A stretch of 64,000 nt of DNA from Thalassomonas haliotis. Lineage in GTDB: Bacteria; Pseudomonadota; Gammaproteobacteria; Enterobacterales; Alteromonadaceae. The notes under the pieces are model-generated. The model made no database searches and was not told the DNA's origin. It worked only from the letters and a program-made list of their open reading frames with translations. How positions within the stretch are numbered: the stretch's first letter is position 1; every line of letters starts with the position of its first letter. The translations under genes and the position numbers were made by a program. Location of the stretch: contig NZ_CP059693.1 of assembly GCF_028657945.1 (NCBI RefSeq), positions 2,790,001-2,854,000 of the forward strand, in the 5' to 3' direction. Shown piece after piece: positions 37,531 through 47,668 of the stretch.

Positions 37531-37663
37531 CTGAAAAGCCCGGAGTAAAACCCGGGCAGAAAACCCCAAGTCACAGGCAAAGCGCAGGGCAGACAATATA
37601 ACTATAAGCCCGTATCCGCCCCTGATGACAGTGTTACTTTAAAACTCATTTGATAGGAAGTTT

Positions 37664-38863
37664 ATGGATCCGTATATTACTGAATGGCTCAACCTGATTT
37701 TGCGCTTTGCCCATTTAATCACGGGTATTGCCTGGATCGGCGCATCGTTTTATTTTGTCTGGCTGGATAACCACCTGGAAAAACCACCGGCGTGGAAAGA
37801 AGAAAAAGGCATCAAAGGAGATCTCTGGGCTATTCATGGCGGTGGTTTCTATGAAGTGGCCAAATACAAACTGGCGCCACCGCAAATGCCGCAAACCCTG
37901 CATTGGTTTAAGTGGGAAGCCTATACCACTTGGATCACAGGTTTCTTATTATTGTCTTTAATGTTTTATGTCGGCGCCGAATCCTATCTTATCGACAAAA
38001 GAGTGGCGGATTTAACCCAGATGCAGGCGGTTGCCATCGGCCTTGGTTCGATCATTTTCGGTGTCGGCTGTTATGAAGTGATGGTGCGCACCAAGTTAAG
38101 AGAACATGGCCTGTTACTGGGTATTTTATTATTGGCCCTGGCCACGGCTTTATCTTATGGCCTGACCCAGGTGTTTAGCGCCCGCGGTGCTTATATCCAT
38201 ATGGGGGCCATTATCGGCACTATTATGGCGGGTAACGTTTTTTTCGGCATTATGCCGTCGCAGCGGGCACTGGTAAAAGCGGTAGAAGAGGGCACCAGCC
38301 CGGATCCTGCCTATGGCCTCAATGCCAAGGTACGCTCGACCCATAATACCTATACGACCTTGCCGATCTTATTTATGATGATCAGCAACCATTATCCCAT
38401 CACCTATAACCATGAATATAACTGGCTGATTTTAGTGGCGGTGATAGTGATCACTGCGGTGATCCGCCAGTTCTTTGTCCTGCGCCATTTCGGCAGTAAT
38501 AAACCGGCATTGCTTGTTGGCGCTGTGGCGGCCATAGTGGTACTGGCCTACCTGATCGCTCCGAAAAATCTTGAGCCGAGTGCGCAGCAACTGCAGCAGG
38601 GGGTTGATATCAGTAAGGTAAATACCATTATACAAAGCCGCTGCGTGGCTTGTCATAGTGCCAGCCCCAGTGACGATGTCTTCAAGGCGGCCCCGGGAGG
38701 CGTGATGTTTGATGATCTTAACGCCATCCAGCAATGGGCACCGCGCATCAAAGCCCGGACCATAGATGCCCCGGATATGCCTTTTATGAATAAAACCCAG
38801 ATGACCCAGGACGAGCGCGAGTACCTGGCATTATGGATAGCCAAAGGGGCGCCTATTAACTAA
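37664..38863 (+). CDS. puuD: Urate hydroxylase, membrane-bound, with cytochrome c domain
   Basis: The 399-residue protein has about eight membrane segments in its first 300 residues, starting with LNLILRFAHLITGIAWIG, followed by a cytochrome c domain with the haem motif CVACH (Cys327, Cys330, His331). PuuD proteins oxidise urate to 5-hydroxyisourate and pass electrons toward the respiratory chain, replacing soluble uricase. This supplies the one step between XdhAB and UraH, and no other urate oxidase was seen. The IS5-type element begins 15 bases after its stop. Confidence 0.92.
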   Translation: MDPYITEWLNLILRFAHLITGIAWIGASFYFVWLDNHLEKPPAWKEEKGIKGDLWAIHGGGFYEVAKYKLAPPQMPQTLHWFKWEAYTTWITGFLLLSLMFYVGAESYLIDKRVADLTQMQAVAIGLGSIIFGVGCYEVMVRTKLREHGLLLGILLLALATALSYGLTQVFSARGAYIHMGAIIGTIMAGNVFFGIMPSQRALVKAVEEGTSPDPAYGLNAKVRSTHNTYTTLPILFMMISNHYPITYNHEYNWLILVAVIVITAVIRQFFVLRHFGSNKPALLVGAVAAIVVLAYLIAPKNLEPSAQQLQQGVDISKVNTIIQSRCVACHSASPSDDVFKAAPGGVMFDDLNAIQQWAPRIKARTIDAPDMPFMNKTQMTQDEREYLALWIAKGAPIN

Positions 38864-38878
38864 CAGGCTTTTAGCTAG

Positions 38879-39756
38879 GGCGTGTTGATCTTTTGAGAAG
38901 GAATTTTGAACAGCATGGTGAAACGTTATAATTCATTTCGCCAAAAACCAATTACAACATAATCACCATGCTAAGAACTATGTTAACAGATGCCATATGG
39001 CAGAAGCTATCCCAATTAATGCGACACAGCGGCAGGGTTTACAATAAACCTGAGCATAGAATGACATTTGAAGGCATTCTTTATCGGATGAGGACGGGCT
39101 TACCCTGGCGTGATTTACCTTCGGACTTTGGTCATTGGAATACGGTATTTCGTCGCTTTAACTTATGGTCGAAGAAAGGGATTATAGACTTGTTATTCAA
39201 GTGTTTATCTAAAAACTCCGATGTGGAGTGGTTGTTTCTTGATGGGACTATTGTTCGTGCTCATCAACATAGCAGCGGTGCAGCTTCAAAAGATAACCAA
39301 GCCATTGGAAAAAGCCGAGGCGGTAATTCTACTAAAATTCACCTTGCTGTAGATAGTTGTGGATTACCCGTATATTTTGAGTTGTCCGGAGGGCAAATTA
39401 ATGACGTCAGTCATGCAAATTCCTTGATAACTCATTCGCCACAATCTGAATATGTGGTTGCAGATAAAGGCTATGATAGCGAAGCTGTTAGAAAATGCAG
39501 CGAAAATAACGGTGCAATCTCAGTCATACCGCGCAGGAAAAATAGCAAAAAAGGTAATGAAGAGATGGACTGGTGCCTATATAAGTATCGGCATCTCGTT
39601 GAAAATGCTTTTGCCAGAATAAAACATTTTCGAGCAATAGCAACAAGATACGATAAATTAGAGCAGAACTATGCCAGCATGGTTAATCTGGCATTTGCTA
39701 TGATGTGGTTACCAATGTGGATTGACTAAGTTGTGAACACGAAAGATCAACACACC
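38879..39756 (+). mobile_element. IS5-family insertion sequence, complete
   Basis: The 878-base element starts GGGCGTGTTGATCTTT and ends with the near complement (about 15 of 17 bases). It is flanked by CTAG on both sides (38875-38878 and 39757-39760), the likely target duplication. One intact transposase lies inside. It separates puuD from glcB and may have broken an operon. Confidence 0.9.
38968..39729 (+). CDS. IS5-family transposase
   Basis: The 253-residue DDE transposase is uninterrupted. An N-terminal IS5-type segment has GILYRMRTGLPWRDLP; the catalytic residues lie in FLDGTIVRAHQHSSG (Asp), VVADKGYDSEAVR (Asp) and the YKYRHLVENAFARIKHFR block (Glu). The GKSRGGNSTKIH motif is also typical. 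Length is normal, so the element could be active. Confidence 0.93.
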   Translation: MLRTMLTDAIWQKLSQLMRHSGRVYNKPEHRMTFEGILYRMRTGLPWRDLPSDFGHWNTVFRRFNLWSKKGIIDLLFKCLSKNSDVEWLFLDGTIVRAHQHSSGAASKDNQAIGKSRGGNSTKIHLAVDSCGLPVYFELSGGQINDVSHANSLITHSPQSEYVVADKGYDSEAVRKCSENNGAISVIPRRKNSKKGNEEMDWCLYKYRHLVENAFARIKHFRAIATRYDKLEQNYASMVNLAFAMMWLPMWID

Positions 39757-39847
39757 CTAGGCACAGCTAGGCAATAGCCAAGTTATCAGCCAGCAGGGCC
39801 GTTAATAAAGCGAACCCGGTTAATGAAAAGAATAAGGTACAGTGATT

Positions 39848-42034
39848 ATGCAAAACAATACAGCTAACCGTGTTATCAAACACGGCTATAAAATCCACCC
39901 GGCATTGTTCCAGCTGGTGGAGCAGGAGGTCTTGCCGGGCTTAGGGCTGGACAGTGAAGCTTTTTGGCATTCCTTTAGCGATATTTTGTCGGACTTTATC
40001 CCGCAAAACCAACAGCTATTGGAAAAAAGGGTCCATTTGCAACAGCAAATAGATAATTGGCACCGCAATAACAAAGACTTTGATGCCAACGCCTACCGGA
40101 AGTTTTTAAGCGATATCGGCTATATCGTACCTGAAGGGGAAGATTTTAGCATCACCACCAGCAAGGTTGATGCCGAGGTCGCTACCATCGCAGGGCCTCA
40201 GCTGGTCGTGCCGCTGATGAATGCCAGGTATGCCCTCAACGCCGCCAATGCCCGCTGGGGCAGCTTATACGATGCCCTCTATGGTACAGATGTGATTGAT
40301 GAATCCGGCGGTGCCGGGCGCAGCGGTGGTTATAATGGCCGTCGCGGTGATAAGGTGATCGCTTTTGCCCGGGATTTCCTCGACAAAAGTCTGCCACTGG
40401 TGAGCGGTAGCCATAAGCAAACGCAAAGCTACTTTGTTGAAAATCAAAGGTTAGTGGCGGTGCTTGCCGATGGCGAACATACTCATTTGGCGGATGAAAG
40501 CCAGTTTGTCGGCTTTAACGGTGAACAAGCTAAACCTGTATCTGTGTTATGCCAAAACCATGGTCTGCATATAGAGCTCCAGTTTGACGAGCATCACCTG
40601 ATCGGCAAAACCGATAATGCCGGTATCAAAGATATTGTCCTGGAGTCAGCATTAAGCACTATCCAGGATTGTGAAGACTCGATTGCTGCCGTAGACGGCG
40701 AAGATAAAACCGATGTGTACCGCAACTGGCTTGGCTTAATGCGGGGGGATTTGAGTGAAACCCTGGAAAAAAATGGCCGTGAGCTGACCCGGACCTTAAA
40801 TGCCGACCGCCACTACCTTGATGCCCGCGGTGAAGCATTGGTATTACCGGGGCGCAGTTTGCAGTTTATCCGTAATGTTGGCCATTTGATGACCACGGAT
40901 GCGGTACTTACCAGTGATGACAATGAAGTGCCGGAAGGCCTGGTGGATGGCATGATCACCAGCTTGATTGCCCTGCATGATCTTAAAGGCAACTCGCCCT
41001 TTAAAAATTCACGTCACGGCAGTATTTATATCGTAAAACCTAAAATGCACGGCCCGGAAGAAGTGGACTTTACCTGCCGGTTATTTTCCCGTATCGAACA
41101 GGCGCTTGGCCTTGAGGAAAACACCATCAAAGTGGGTATCATGGATGAGGAGCGCCGTACTTCCGTGAATTTGAAGGAATGTATTCGCGCGGCGAAAGCC
41201 CGGGTAGCCTTTATCAATACCGGCTTTTTAGACAGAACCGGTGATGAAATTCACACCAGCATGCTGGCAGGTCCCATGGCGCGCAAAGAGCTGATGAAGG
41301 ATGAAAAATGGATTTGTGCTTATGAACAGAGAAATGTCCGTATAGGTCTGGCAGCGGGGCTTCAAGGCAAAGGGCAAATCGGTAAAGGCATGTGGGCGGT
41401 ACCGGATCAGATGGCAAACATGCTGACAACTAAAGTCGGTCATCCGTTATCCGGGGCAAACTGTGCCTGGGTACCGTCACCGACGGCGGCGACCTTACAT
41501 GTGATGCATTATCATCAGGTTAATGTCACTAAGGTACAGCAACAGCTGATGCAGCAACCGGCAACAGATGACTTGGCCGACTTGTTAACCTTGCCGTTAT
41601 TGGCAAATCCGCAAGCGTTAACGGCAGAAGAAATTCAGGCGGAGCTGGATAATAATGTCCAGGGCTTACTCGGTTATGTAGTGCGTTGGGTGGATTTAGG
41701 CATAGGTTGTTCTAAAGTGCCGGATATTGATGATATCGGCCGTATGGAAGACAGGGCGACCTTAAGAATTTCCAGCCAGCATATTTGTAACTGGTTAGCG
41801 CACAAAATTTTAACCCAAGAACAGATCATGGCTTCCCTTAAACGCATGGCCAAAGTGGTCGACGGGCAAAATGCCGGTGACGGTGCTTATCGCAATATGG
41901 CGCCGGATTTTGATAACAGCATTGCTTTTCAGGCCGCCTGCGATTTGATCTTTAAAGGCAAAGAACAACCCAGCGGTTATACCGAACCGCTATTGCATCA
42001 AAGCAGACGCCAGGTGAAAGCCGAAAAACACTGA
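39848..42034 (+). CDS. glcB: Malate synthase G
   Basis: The 728-residue enzyme condenses glyoxylate and acetyl-CoA to malate. Family landmarks include [37 protein letters not shown]-type sequence, [16 protein letters not shown]-like ([13 protein letters not shown]) and [13 protein letters not shown]. Length fits isoform G rather than the shorter A form. An in-frame GTG six bases upstream is possible; ATG is preferred. Placed after the purine genes, it consumes the glyoxylate made by AllA, although no isocitrate lyase or glycolate oxidase is beside it. Confidence 0.95.
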   Translation: MQNNTANRVIKHGYKIHPALFQLVEQEVLPGLGLDSEAFWHSFSDILSDFIPQNQQLLEKRVHLQQQIDNWHRNNKDFDANAYRKFLSDIGYIVPEGEDFSITTSKVDAEVATIAGPQLVVPLMNARYALNAANARWGSLYDALYGTDVIDESGGAGRSGGYNGRRGDKVIAFARDFLDKSLPLVSGSHKQTQSYFVENQRLVAVLADGEHTHLADESQFVGFNGEQAKPVSVLCQNHGLHIELQFDEHHLIGKTDNAGIKDIVLESALSTIQDCEDSIAAVDGEDKTDVYRNWLGLMRGDLSETLEKNGRELTRTLNADRHYLDARGEALVLPGRSLQFIRNVGHLMTTDAVLTSDDNEVPEGLVDGMITSLIALHDLKGNSPFKNSRHGSIYIVKPKMHGPEEVDFTCRLFSRIEQALGLEENTIKVGIMDEERRTSVNLKECIRAAKARVAFINTGFLDRTGDEIHTSMLAGPMARKELMKDEKWICAYEQRNVRIGLAAGLQGKGQIGKGMWAVPDQMANMLTTKVGHPLSGANCAWVPSPTAATLHVMHYHQVNVTKVQQQLMQQPATDDLADLLTLPLLANPQALTAEEIQAELDNNVQGLLGYVVRWVDLGIGCSKVPDIDDIGRMEDRATLRISSQHICNWLAHKILTQEQIMASLKRMAKVVDGQNAGDGAYRNMAPDFDNSIAFQAACDLIFKGKEQPSGYTEPLLHQSRRQVKAEKH

Positions 42035-42095
42035 TGCAGGGAATGGTTATAGCGAAATAGATCAAAAAACCGCCCGATAATTTTTGTATAATAGC

Positions 42096-42126
42096 CACTA
42101 AACTCACCCTGGCGGTGGGTTTAGTG
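42096..42126 (+). terminator. Hairpin after glcB
   Basis: A 13-base-pair stem (42096-42108 with 42114-42126, one G-U pair) and a five-base loop lie 62 bases after the glcB stop. There is no T-run on either side, so it may be a weak terminator or a regulatory structure. Confidence 0.4.
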
Positions 42127-42203
42127 TAATATCGCCTGTCAGAGCAAAAAAACTTTGCCATTTACATGTTTTACCCCTTTAAAAACCGGCGATTGCACTT
42201 ATA

Positions 42204-42383
42204 TATACCCAAGCTACTTGGAAATGCCGGTTCAGAGCTTAGCTCCCTTCGGGCAAGGCGATAAACGGCTATCTCCTGCGTTATTAAATCTTCCACTAGA
42301 ATAACTATTGGTAAAATTTAATGTCTTGAATATAGCCGTTTTTCGACTTGCTGAATCCCGCATTTCCTAGTAGTTTGGGTATA
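42204..42383. repeat. Long-hairpin MITE-like element
   Basis: Ends at 42204-42227 and 42360-42383 are inverted repeats matching at 22 of 24 bases, beginning TATACCCAAGCTACTTGG. A second inverted pair lies inside (AAACGGCTAT at 42263 and its complement at 42332), so the whole 180 bases can fold. No coding frame. It resembles short repeats common in Alteromonadales genomes, but I cannot name the family. Confidence 0.7.
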
Positions 42384-42415
42384 CTAATCAATTGCTATAT
42401 TAAGGAGTTATTGCG

Positions 42416-43042
42416 TTGTCATCAGCCAAGTCACAAGACGGTAATATCAGGCAAAAAAACAAAGCCCTGATTTTAACTGCGGCGAAAAAAGAATTTGTCA
42501 CTTATGGGTTTAAAGGGGCATCGATTAAACGTATTGCCGAACGCGCCAATATTCCCAGAACCAATATTCATTATTACTACAAGAATAAAATCGATCTTTA
42601 CCAGCAACTGCTTAACGATATCCTGGAAACCTGGAACCAGAGGTTTGACACCCTGACGGCAGAAGATAATGCCAAAGAGGCGTTAACCGCTTATATCCGT
42701 GCCAAAGTGATGTACTCAAAAACCGACCCCGATGCCTCACGTATTTTTGCCAGTGAAATTATTCACGGTGCTCCCCATTTAAAACCTTATCTGGCTAAAG
42801 AGTTTAAAGAGTGGGTACAGGGGAAAACCGCGGTGATCCAGTCCTGGATAGATCAGGGACAAATCAATCCGGTAAATCCTTATCACTTGCTGTTTTTGAT
42901 TTGGGGGGCAAGTCAGCACTACGCCGACTTTAATGTCCAGGTATTATCCGCCATGGATAAACAGGAAATGTCTAATGATGACTATGAAGATGTTGTGACC
43001 TCATTGACCTCCATTATCCTGAGCGGATGCGGTATAAAATAG
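42416..43042 (+). CDS. TetR-family regulator, RutR-like, second copy
   Basis: The 208-residue protein is a paralogue of the regulator at 1981: helix-turn-helix in residues about 20-65 (ASIKRIAERANIPRTNIHYY), then the RutR-type C-terminal domain with DASRIFASEIIHGAP and LLFLIWGASQHYADF. The start is a TTG with AAGGAG eight bases before. It lies between the purine operon and adenine deaminase, so it may sense a purine or intermediate; that is inference. No operator of either local type was seen next to it. Confidence 0.83.
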   Translation: MSSAKSQDGNIRQKNKALILTAAKKEFVTYGFKGASIKRIAERANIPRTNIHYYYKNKIDLYQQLLNDILETWNQRFDTLTAEDNAKEALTAYIRAKVMYSKTDPDASRIFASEIIHGAPHLKPYLAKEFKEWVQGKTAVIQSWIDQGQINPVNPYHLLFLIWGASQHYADFNVQVLSAMDKQEMSNDDYEDVVTSLTSIILSGCGIK

Positions 43043-43130
43043 CGGTGATATGACGACAGCTCCTGCGCGATGAAAAAATAACAGCGGCAGCTTGGACTCA
43101 GGTATACTTTAATTACATTGAGCACAATAA

Positions 43131-44174
<1,044 letters not shown>

Positions 44175-44257
44175 GTTTGTTTCTCTGGGGACTTTAAGCC
44201 TTTTAATTTAACTGTGACGCGATAAAAAGCTTAACCTTCAATTGTTTAGGGGGTAAC

Positions 44258-44332
44258 ATGACTTTTTTATCAACAGCTTTAAACAAGGATGCTTATCCCG
44301 GTGTCGTTACGGCGTCAGGAGAACCCGGGTAA
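44258..44332 (+). CDS. Possible 24-residue small protein or leader peptide
   Basis: An ATG at 44258 follows TAGGGGGTAAC, a good ribosome site, and a frame of 24 codons (MTFLSTALNKDAYPGVVTAS then GEPG) ends 30 bases before the thioesterase start. No known family. It might be translated and coupled to the next gene, or be chance. Confidence 0.3.
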   Translation: MTFLSTALNKDAYPGVVTASGEPG

Positions 44333-44362
44333 AACTTGAGTAAAGTGAGCACAGGAAACCTT

Positions 44363-44830
44363 ATGGGCCAAGTCCTACATTACCGCCGCCTGGAAAGCAT
44401 GTATCAGGCGGCCCCCATCAATGAATTTTACCGGCCACAGATGCAAGTAAGCGAAGGAGAAGCGAGTATCACCATAGAGGTCGATGAAAAACATCACCAC
44501 TCCGGCGGGGGCGTGCATGGCTCCGTTTATTTTAAAATGCTCGATGATGCCGCATTCTTTGCCGCCAATTCCCTCGAAGACAAAGTTTTTGTCTTAACCA
44601 CAAGTTTTACGACTTACCTGACCCGTCCGGTAGCTTTTGGAAAACTGATCGCTAAAGGCAAAGTGGTTAACAGCAATAAAAGCCAGTTTATCGCCGAAGC
44701 CGTTGTTTATGATGAAAAGGATAATGAAATCGGACGCGGCAACGGTATTTTTGTCCGGGGGAAATTGCCGTTAACGGACGCCAGGGGATATTTATCGCAT
44801 GACAGGGATCACGGAAAAAACAGCGGCTAG
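44363..44830 (+). CDS. PaaI-type hotdog thioesterase
   Basis: The 155-residue protein has a single hotdog fold: HHHSGGGVHGSVYFKMLDDAA holds the helix and conserved GGxVHG region, followed by FTTYLTRPV and GKVVNSNKSQFIAEA strands. Such enzymes hydrolyse acyl-CoA thioesters; the acyl group is unknown. The ATG at 44363 with AGGAAACC upstream is preferred over a TTG at 44336. Its 3' end overlaps the next gene by 32 bases. Confidence 0.8.
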   Translation: MGQVLHYRRLESMYQAAPINEFYRPQMQVSEGEASITIEVDEKHHHSGGGVHGSVYFKMLDDAAFFAANSLEDKVFVLTTSFTTYLTRPVAFGKLIAKGKVVNSNKSQFIAEAVVYDEKDNEIGRGNGIFVRGKLPLTDARGYLSHDRDHGKNSG

Positions 44831-45413
44831 CGTTGAATTAAGGGCGGCAAGGATCCCGGGAATTGTCGGGATTATTGCCGATCATTACTGGTTTGTGATT
44901 GATAAAGGCGGTGAGGAAAAGGTCAAACAGCGCTGGGAAGTGTGGCAGAACAAAGATGCCGGCGGACAAAGCTGGCATTATCTTCATAAAAACCTTAAAG
45001 ACTGGCAAAGCGGCGTGGGTAACGGACCCAGCAGGCTTGAGTATTGCTGGTACGGGCTTGAAGCACAGAGCTTGATTGAGGCAATAGAAACATCGCCCAG
45101 CCAATACCCATATGTCCCCTGTTACCGCTATTGGCCCGGACCTAACAGTAATACCTATGTTCAGTGGGTTTTAGACCAGGCGCGAATAACCGAAATACCC
45201 GGACCGAGTGCCATAGGTAAAGACTACCTGGGCTTGATCGGAAGTAAAGTGAGCCGTCAGGGACTCTTGTTTTCAACTCCTGTGGTCGGCGCGGCTTTTT
45301 CCCGGGGAAAATATGTTATTTTCCAGTTGATGACCTTGCCCTTTGGCTGGTCGATGAAACCTTTTCGTCTGCTTTATCCCGGGTTAAGATTGCAGCAAAA
45401 CAAAAACAGATAA
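44799..45413 (+). CDS. DUF3750-like protein
   Basis: The 204-residue protein has DHYWFVIDKGG, a central RYWPGPNSNTYVQWVL and IGKDYLGLIGSK, which I recall as typical of DUF3750. Function is unknown. The PGPNSNT segment resembles a Cys/His-free substrate-binding loop, and no signal peptide is evident. It starts inside the thioesterase gene (32-base overlap), so the two are probably translated together. Confidence 0.65.
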   Translation: MTGITEKTAASVELRAARIPGIVGIIADHYWFVIDKGGEEKVKQRWEVWQNKDAGGQSWHYLHKNLKDWQSGVGNGPSRLEYCWYGLEAQSLIEAIETSPSQYPYVPCYRYWPGPNSNTYVQWVLDQARITEIPGPSAIGKDYLGLIGSKVSRQGLLFSTPVVGAAFSRGKYVIFQLMTLPFGWSMKPFRLLYPGLRLQQNKNR

Positions 45414-45485
45414 TAATACAGGGTAATGTCATACTTTTTATGGCAATCTCGGTATTAAGATAATAAGGCTTTAACGGGGATAACT

Positions 45486-46199
45486 ATGGCTTTACCACGC
45501 AGATATCTTAACGCTTGTACACAAGTATGGATGATGATTTTTTCTTTGTTTTGTTTTGCCGTATCGGCGGCGGAAAAATCAACCATACCGCCTGCCTTTG
45601 TGGATCTTGAACAAGTGATGCCAACCCTGGAGGTGGAGTTAAGGTATTTCAGCGAGGATAATTTTGTCGGTGAGCGCATACCCGGATATAACAAACCTAA
45701 AGCGATACTGAGTAAAAAAGCCGCCGCTGCCCTGGCACGGGTTCAGGATGATTTGCTCGAATTCGGGCTGGGGCTTAAGGTGTATGATGCTTACCGGCCG
45801 CAACGGGCGGTGGACTTTTTTGTCCGCTGGGCACAAGATCTCAAGGATACCCGAATGAAACAGCATTATTATCCGCAAGTACAAAAAAAAGACCTGTTCA
45901 GTCATGGTTATATTGCCGCCAAGTCCGGTCATTCACGCGGCAGTACCGTCGATGTGACTTTGGTCTCCTTAATGGGCGGTAAACCAAGTGAACTGGATAT
46001 GGGCACGACCTGGGATTATTTCAGTATTAAGTCCTGGCCCGCGAACCTGGCGCTGACGGCGCAGCAAAGGGCGAACCGTATGTTATTACAGCAAGTGATG
46101 CTCAGGCAGGGCTTTACCTTCCTGGAAGAAGAATGGTGGCATTTCACTTTAAAAGATGAACCTTTCAGCGAACAATACTTTGATTTTGTCATTGAATAA
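45486..46199 (+). CDS. Secreted D-alanyl-D-alanine dipeptidase-like peptidase (M15D)
   Basis: The 237-residue protein has a signal peptide (1-28, FAVSA) and the VanX/DdpX domain: VYDAYRPQRAVDFF with the conserved arginine, SGHSRGSTVDVTLV with zinc-binding His and Asp, and EEWWHFTL with the catalytic Glu and third zinc ligand His. Such enzymes split D-Ala-D-Ala; in the periplasm this serves wall recycling or use of D-Ala as nutrient rather than vancomycin resistance. It stands alone. Confidence 0.88.
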   Translation: MALPRRYLNACTQVWMMIFSLFCFAVSAAEKSTIPPAFVDLEQVMPTLEVELRYFSEDNFVGERIPGYNKPKAILSKKAAAALARVQDDLLEFGLGLKVYDAYRPQRAVDFFVRWAQDLKDTRMKQHYYPQVQKKDLFSHGYIAAKSGHSRGSTVDVTLVSLMGGKPSELDMGTTWDYFSIKSWPANLALTAQQRANRMLLQQVMLRQGFTFLEEEWWHFTLKDEPFSEQYFDFVIE

Positions 46200-46313
46200 G
46201 CTGAGCTGGTGCAGGCCAGAGACCCCGGGGCAAATACTTGCTATGAGACGGATAAAATATGCCGCGATTGGCTATAGTAATGAAAGAGTAATTTACGTGA
46301 AGGTGTATAAGCT

Positions 46314-47066
46314 ATGATCAAATCTTTGCCTGTGGTTTTAGTAAAGGTTTTGCTGGTATTATCGTTTGTTGTTAATAGTGATGATGCCCGGGCGAAACAG
46401 CTTGATGTTACCGTTGGCTGGAGCAAACCCCCTTACGTGATTGAGCAGGGCAATACCGGATTTGAAATAGAACTGGTCCGGGCCATTTTTACAGAAATGG
46501 GCCATCAATTAAATTTTATCTATCTCCCTTTTGGCCGCACCAACGACTTAGTTAAAATGGGTAAGGTGGATGTTGGCATGACCTTGAGCAGTAAGTTTGA
46601 TATTTTTCCGGCCAAATTCAGCGAACCTTATATTATTTACCAAAATGTCGCGATAAGCCTTAAAGGGCGGGGGATACGTATCGGAGAAATTGCCGAACTG
46701 CAAAAATATTCTATTGTCGGTTTTCAAAATGCCAATGTTATTTTAGGCGAGCAATACAGTAAAGCGGTGCAGTCCAGTCCTTTTTATATCGAATTGCCGG
46801 AGCAGAAAAAACAGGTGGAAATGCTGCTCAAGGGCAGAGCCGATGTCGTGGTGATGGATGTCAATATTTTCAATTATTTAAGTAAGGAATTTCTCGGCGA
46901 AAGCCATATGGAAAATGTGGATGTCCACAAGATTTTTCCTAAAAACGCCTATCATTTAGGGGTTTTGGATGATGGCCTCAGGCAGGGCTTTAACAGACAT
47001 CTGCAAAAATTCAGGCATACCGAGCAATACCAAAGGTTACTAAAGCAATATGACTTCCTACAATAG
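46314..47066 (+). CDS. Periplasmic substrate-binding protein, family 3 type, orphan
   Basis: The 250-residue protein has a signal peptide (about 1-27, cut near DARA) and a type II periplasmic-binding fold: VTVGWSKPPYVIE, GFEIELVRAIFTEMG, KVDVGMTLSSKFD and a second lobe with ADVVVMDVNIFNYL. It resembles amino-acid binding proteins, but no permease or ATPase is adjacent, so it may serve a distant transporter or act as a sensor input. Ligand unknown. Confidence 0.78.
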   Translation: MIKSLPVVLVKVLLVLSFVVNSDDARAKQLDVTVGWSKPPYVIEQGNTGFEIELVRAIFTEMGHQLNFIYLPFGRTNDLVKMGKVDVGMTLSSKFDIFPAKFSEPYIIYQNVAISLKGRGIRIGEIAELQKYSIVGFQNANVILGEQYSKAVQSSPFYIELPEQKKQVEMLLKGRADVVVMDVNIFNYLSKEFLGESHMENVDVHKIFPKNAYHLGVLDDGLRQGFNRHLQKFRHTEQYQRLLKQYDFLQ

Positions 47067-47668
47067 GTGAGCAGAACACGGAAGAAGCAGCACGTGCCCA
47101 ATATTCCCCTTTTTCCGCTTTCCCGCGTTAATACCTTGATAATCGAAAAATTGAAACATTGATTGAGCCTATAGAGGATTCAGCGATGTTAAGCTTGCAG
47201 TGTTTTAAAGTAAGCGCTTGATTTTGCCAAACATCAAGCACTCATTATCCCGAATACAGGTTAGGCATTAACTTGTTTATCGCCAATACGAATGCCTTGA
47301 CTGAGCCGTGTCTTTGCATGGCTACTGCCAGTTTTTTAGACCGTACTTTTATAAAGAGTCGGCCAATTTTGCCATTTTCACATGAGCAGGATCGCGAATT
47401 GTTTTAACCTGGATTTGCCCCTTGAAATATCTGGTTGGCGTATCCCCGACCGGATCCCTTAAGTGAATGGGACTGCTGTTGCCTGATTGTCACCGGCGTT
47501 TATTCCTCTAGAGTATAGGCGCATATTATTAATGAAGGTGAGTTGCGGTTATCTTTTTGGGGGGAATCTCCCGGGCTTGCCACAGCCAACTGCTTTGACT
47601 TTTTATTTCGATAAATTCTTGTTATCTTGGGGGCTCAATCAACAAAATAACCGGTTAAAGGATTACAA
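47067..47668. other. Intergenic region with degenerate MITE-like element
   Basis: The repeat at 47086-47262 fills the first third. The remaining 400 bases hold only short frames without starts; one minus-strand open frame of 46 codons (47349-47489) has no initiation codon near its beginning and looks like a remnant at most. Confidence 0.5.
47086..47262. repeat. MITE-like element, degenerate copy 2
   Basis: The stretch matches 21483-21687 over most of its length but lacks an internal 38-base segment. Its right end (47245-47262) keeps 16 of the 18 terminal bases, while the left end is largely lost, so this copy is probably immobile. Confidence 0.75.

Larger units (their letters stand above)
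42035..42415. other. Intergenic region between glcB and the second TetR gene
   Basis: It contains a wobble-paired hairpin (42096-42126) and the long-hairpin element at 42204-42383. A TATAAT at 42087 is visible without a clear -35 box. Neither of the two operator types seen elsewhere was found here by eye. Confidence 0.5.

Noticed and set aside
47349-47489. Minus-strand open frame of 46 codons before the amidohydrolase
   Set aside because: No start codon near its beginning and no recognisable domain; at most a gene remnant.
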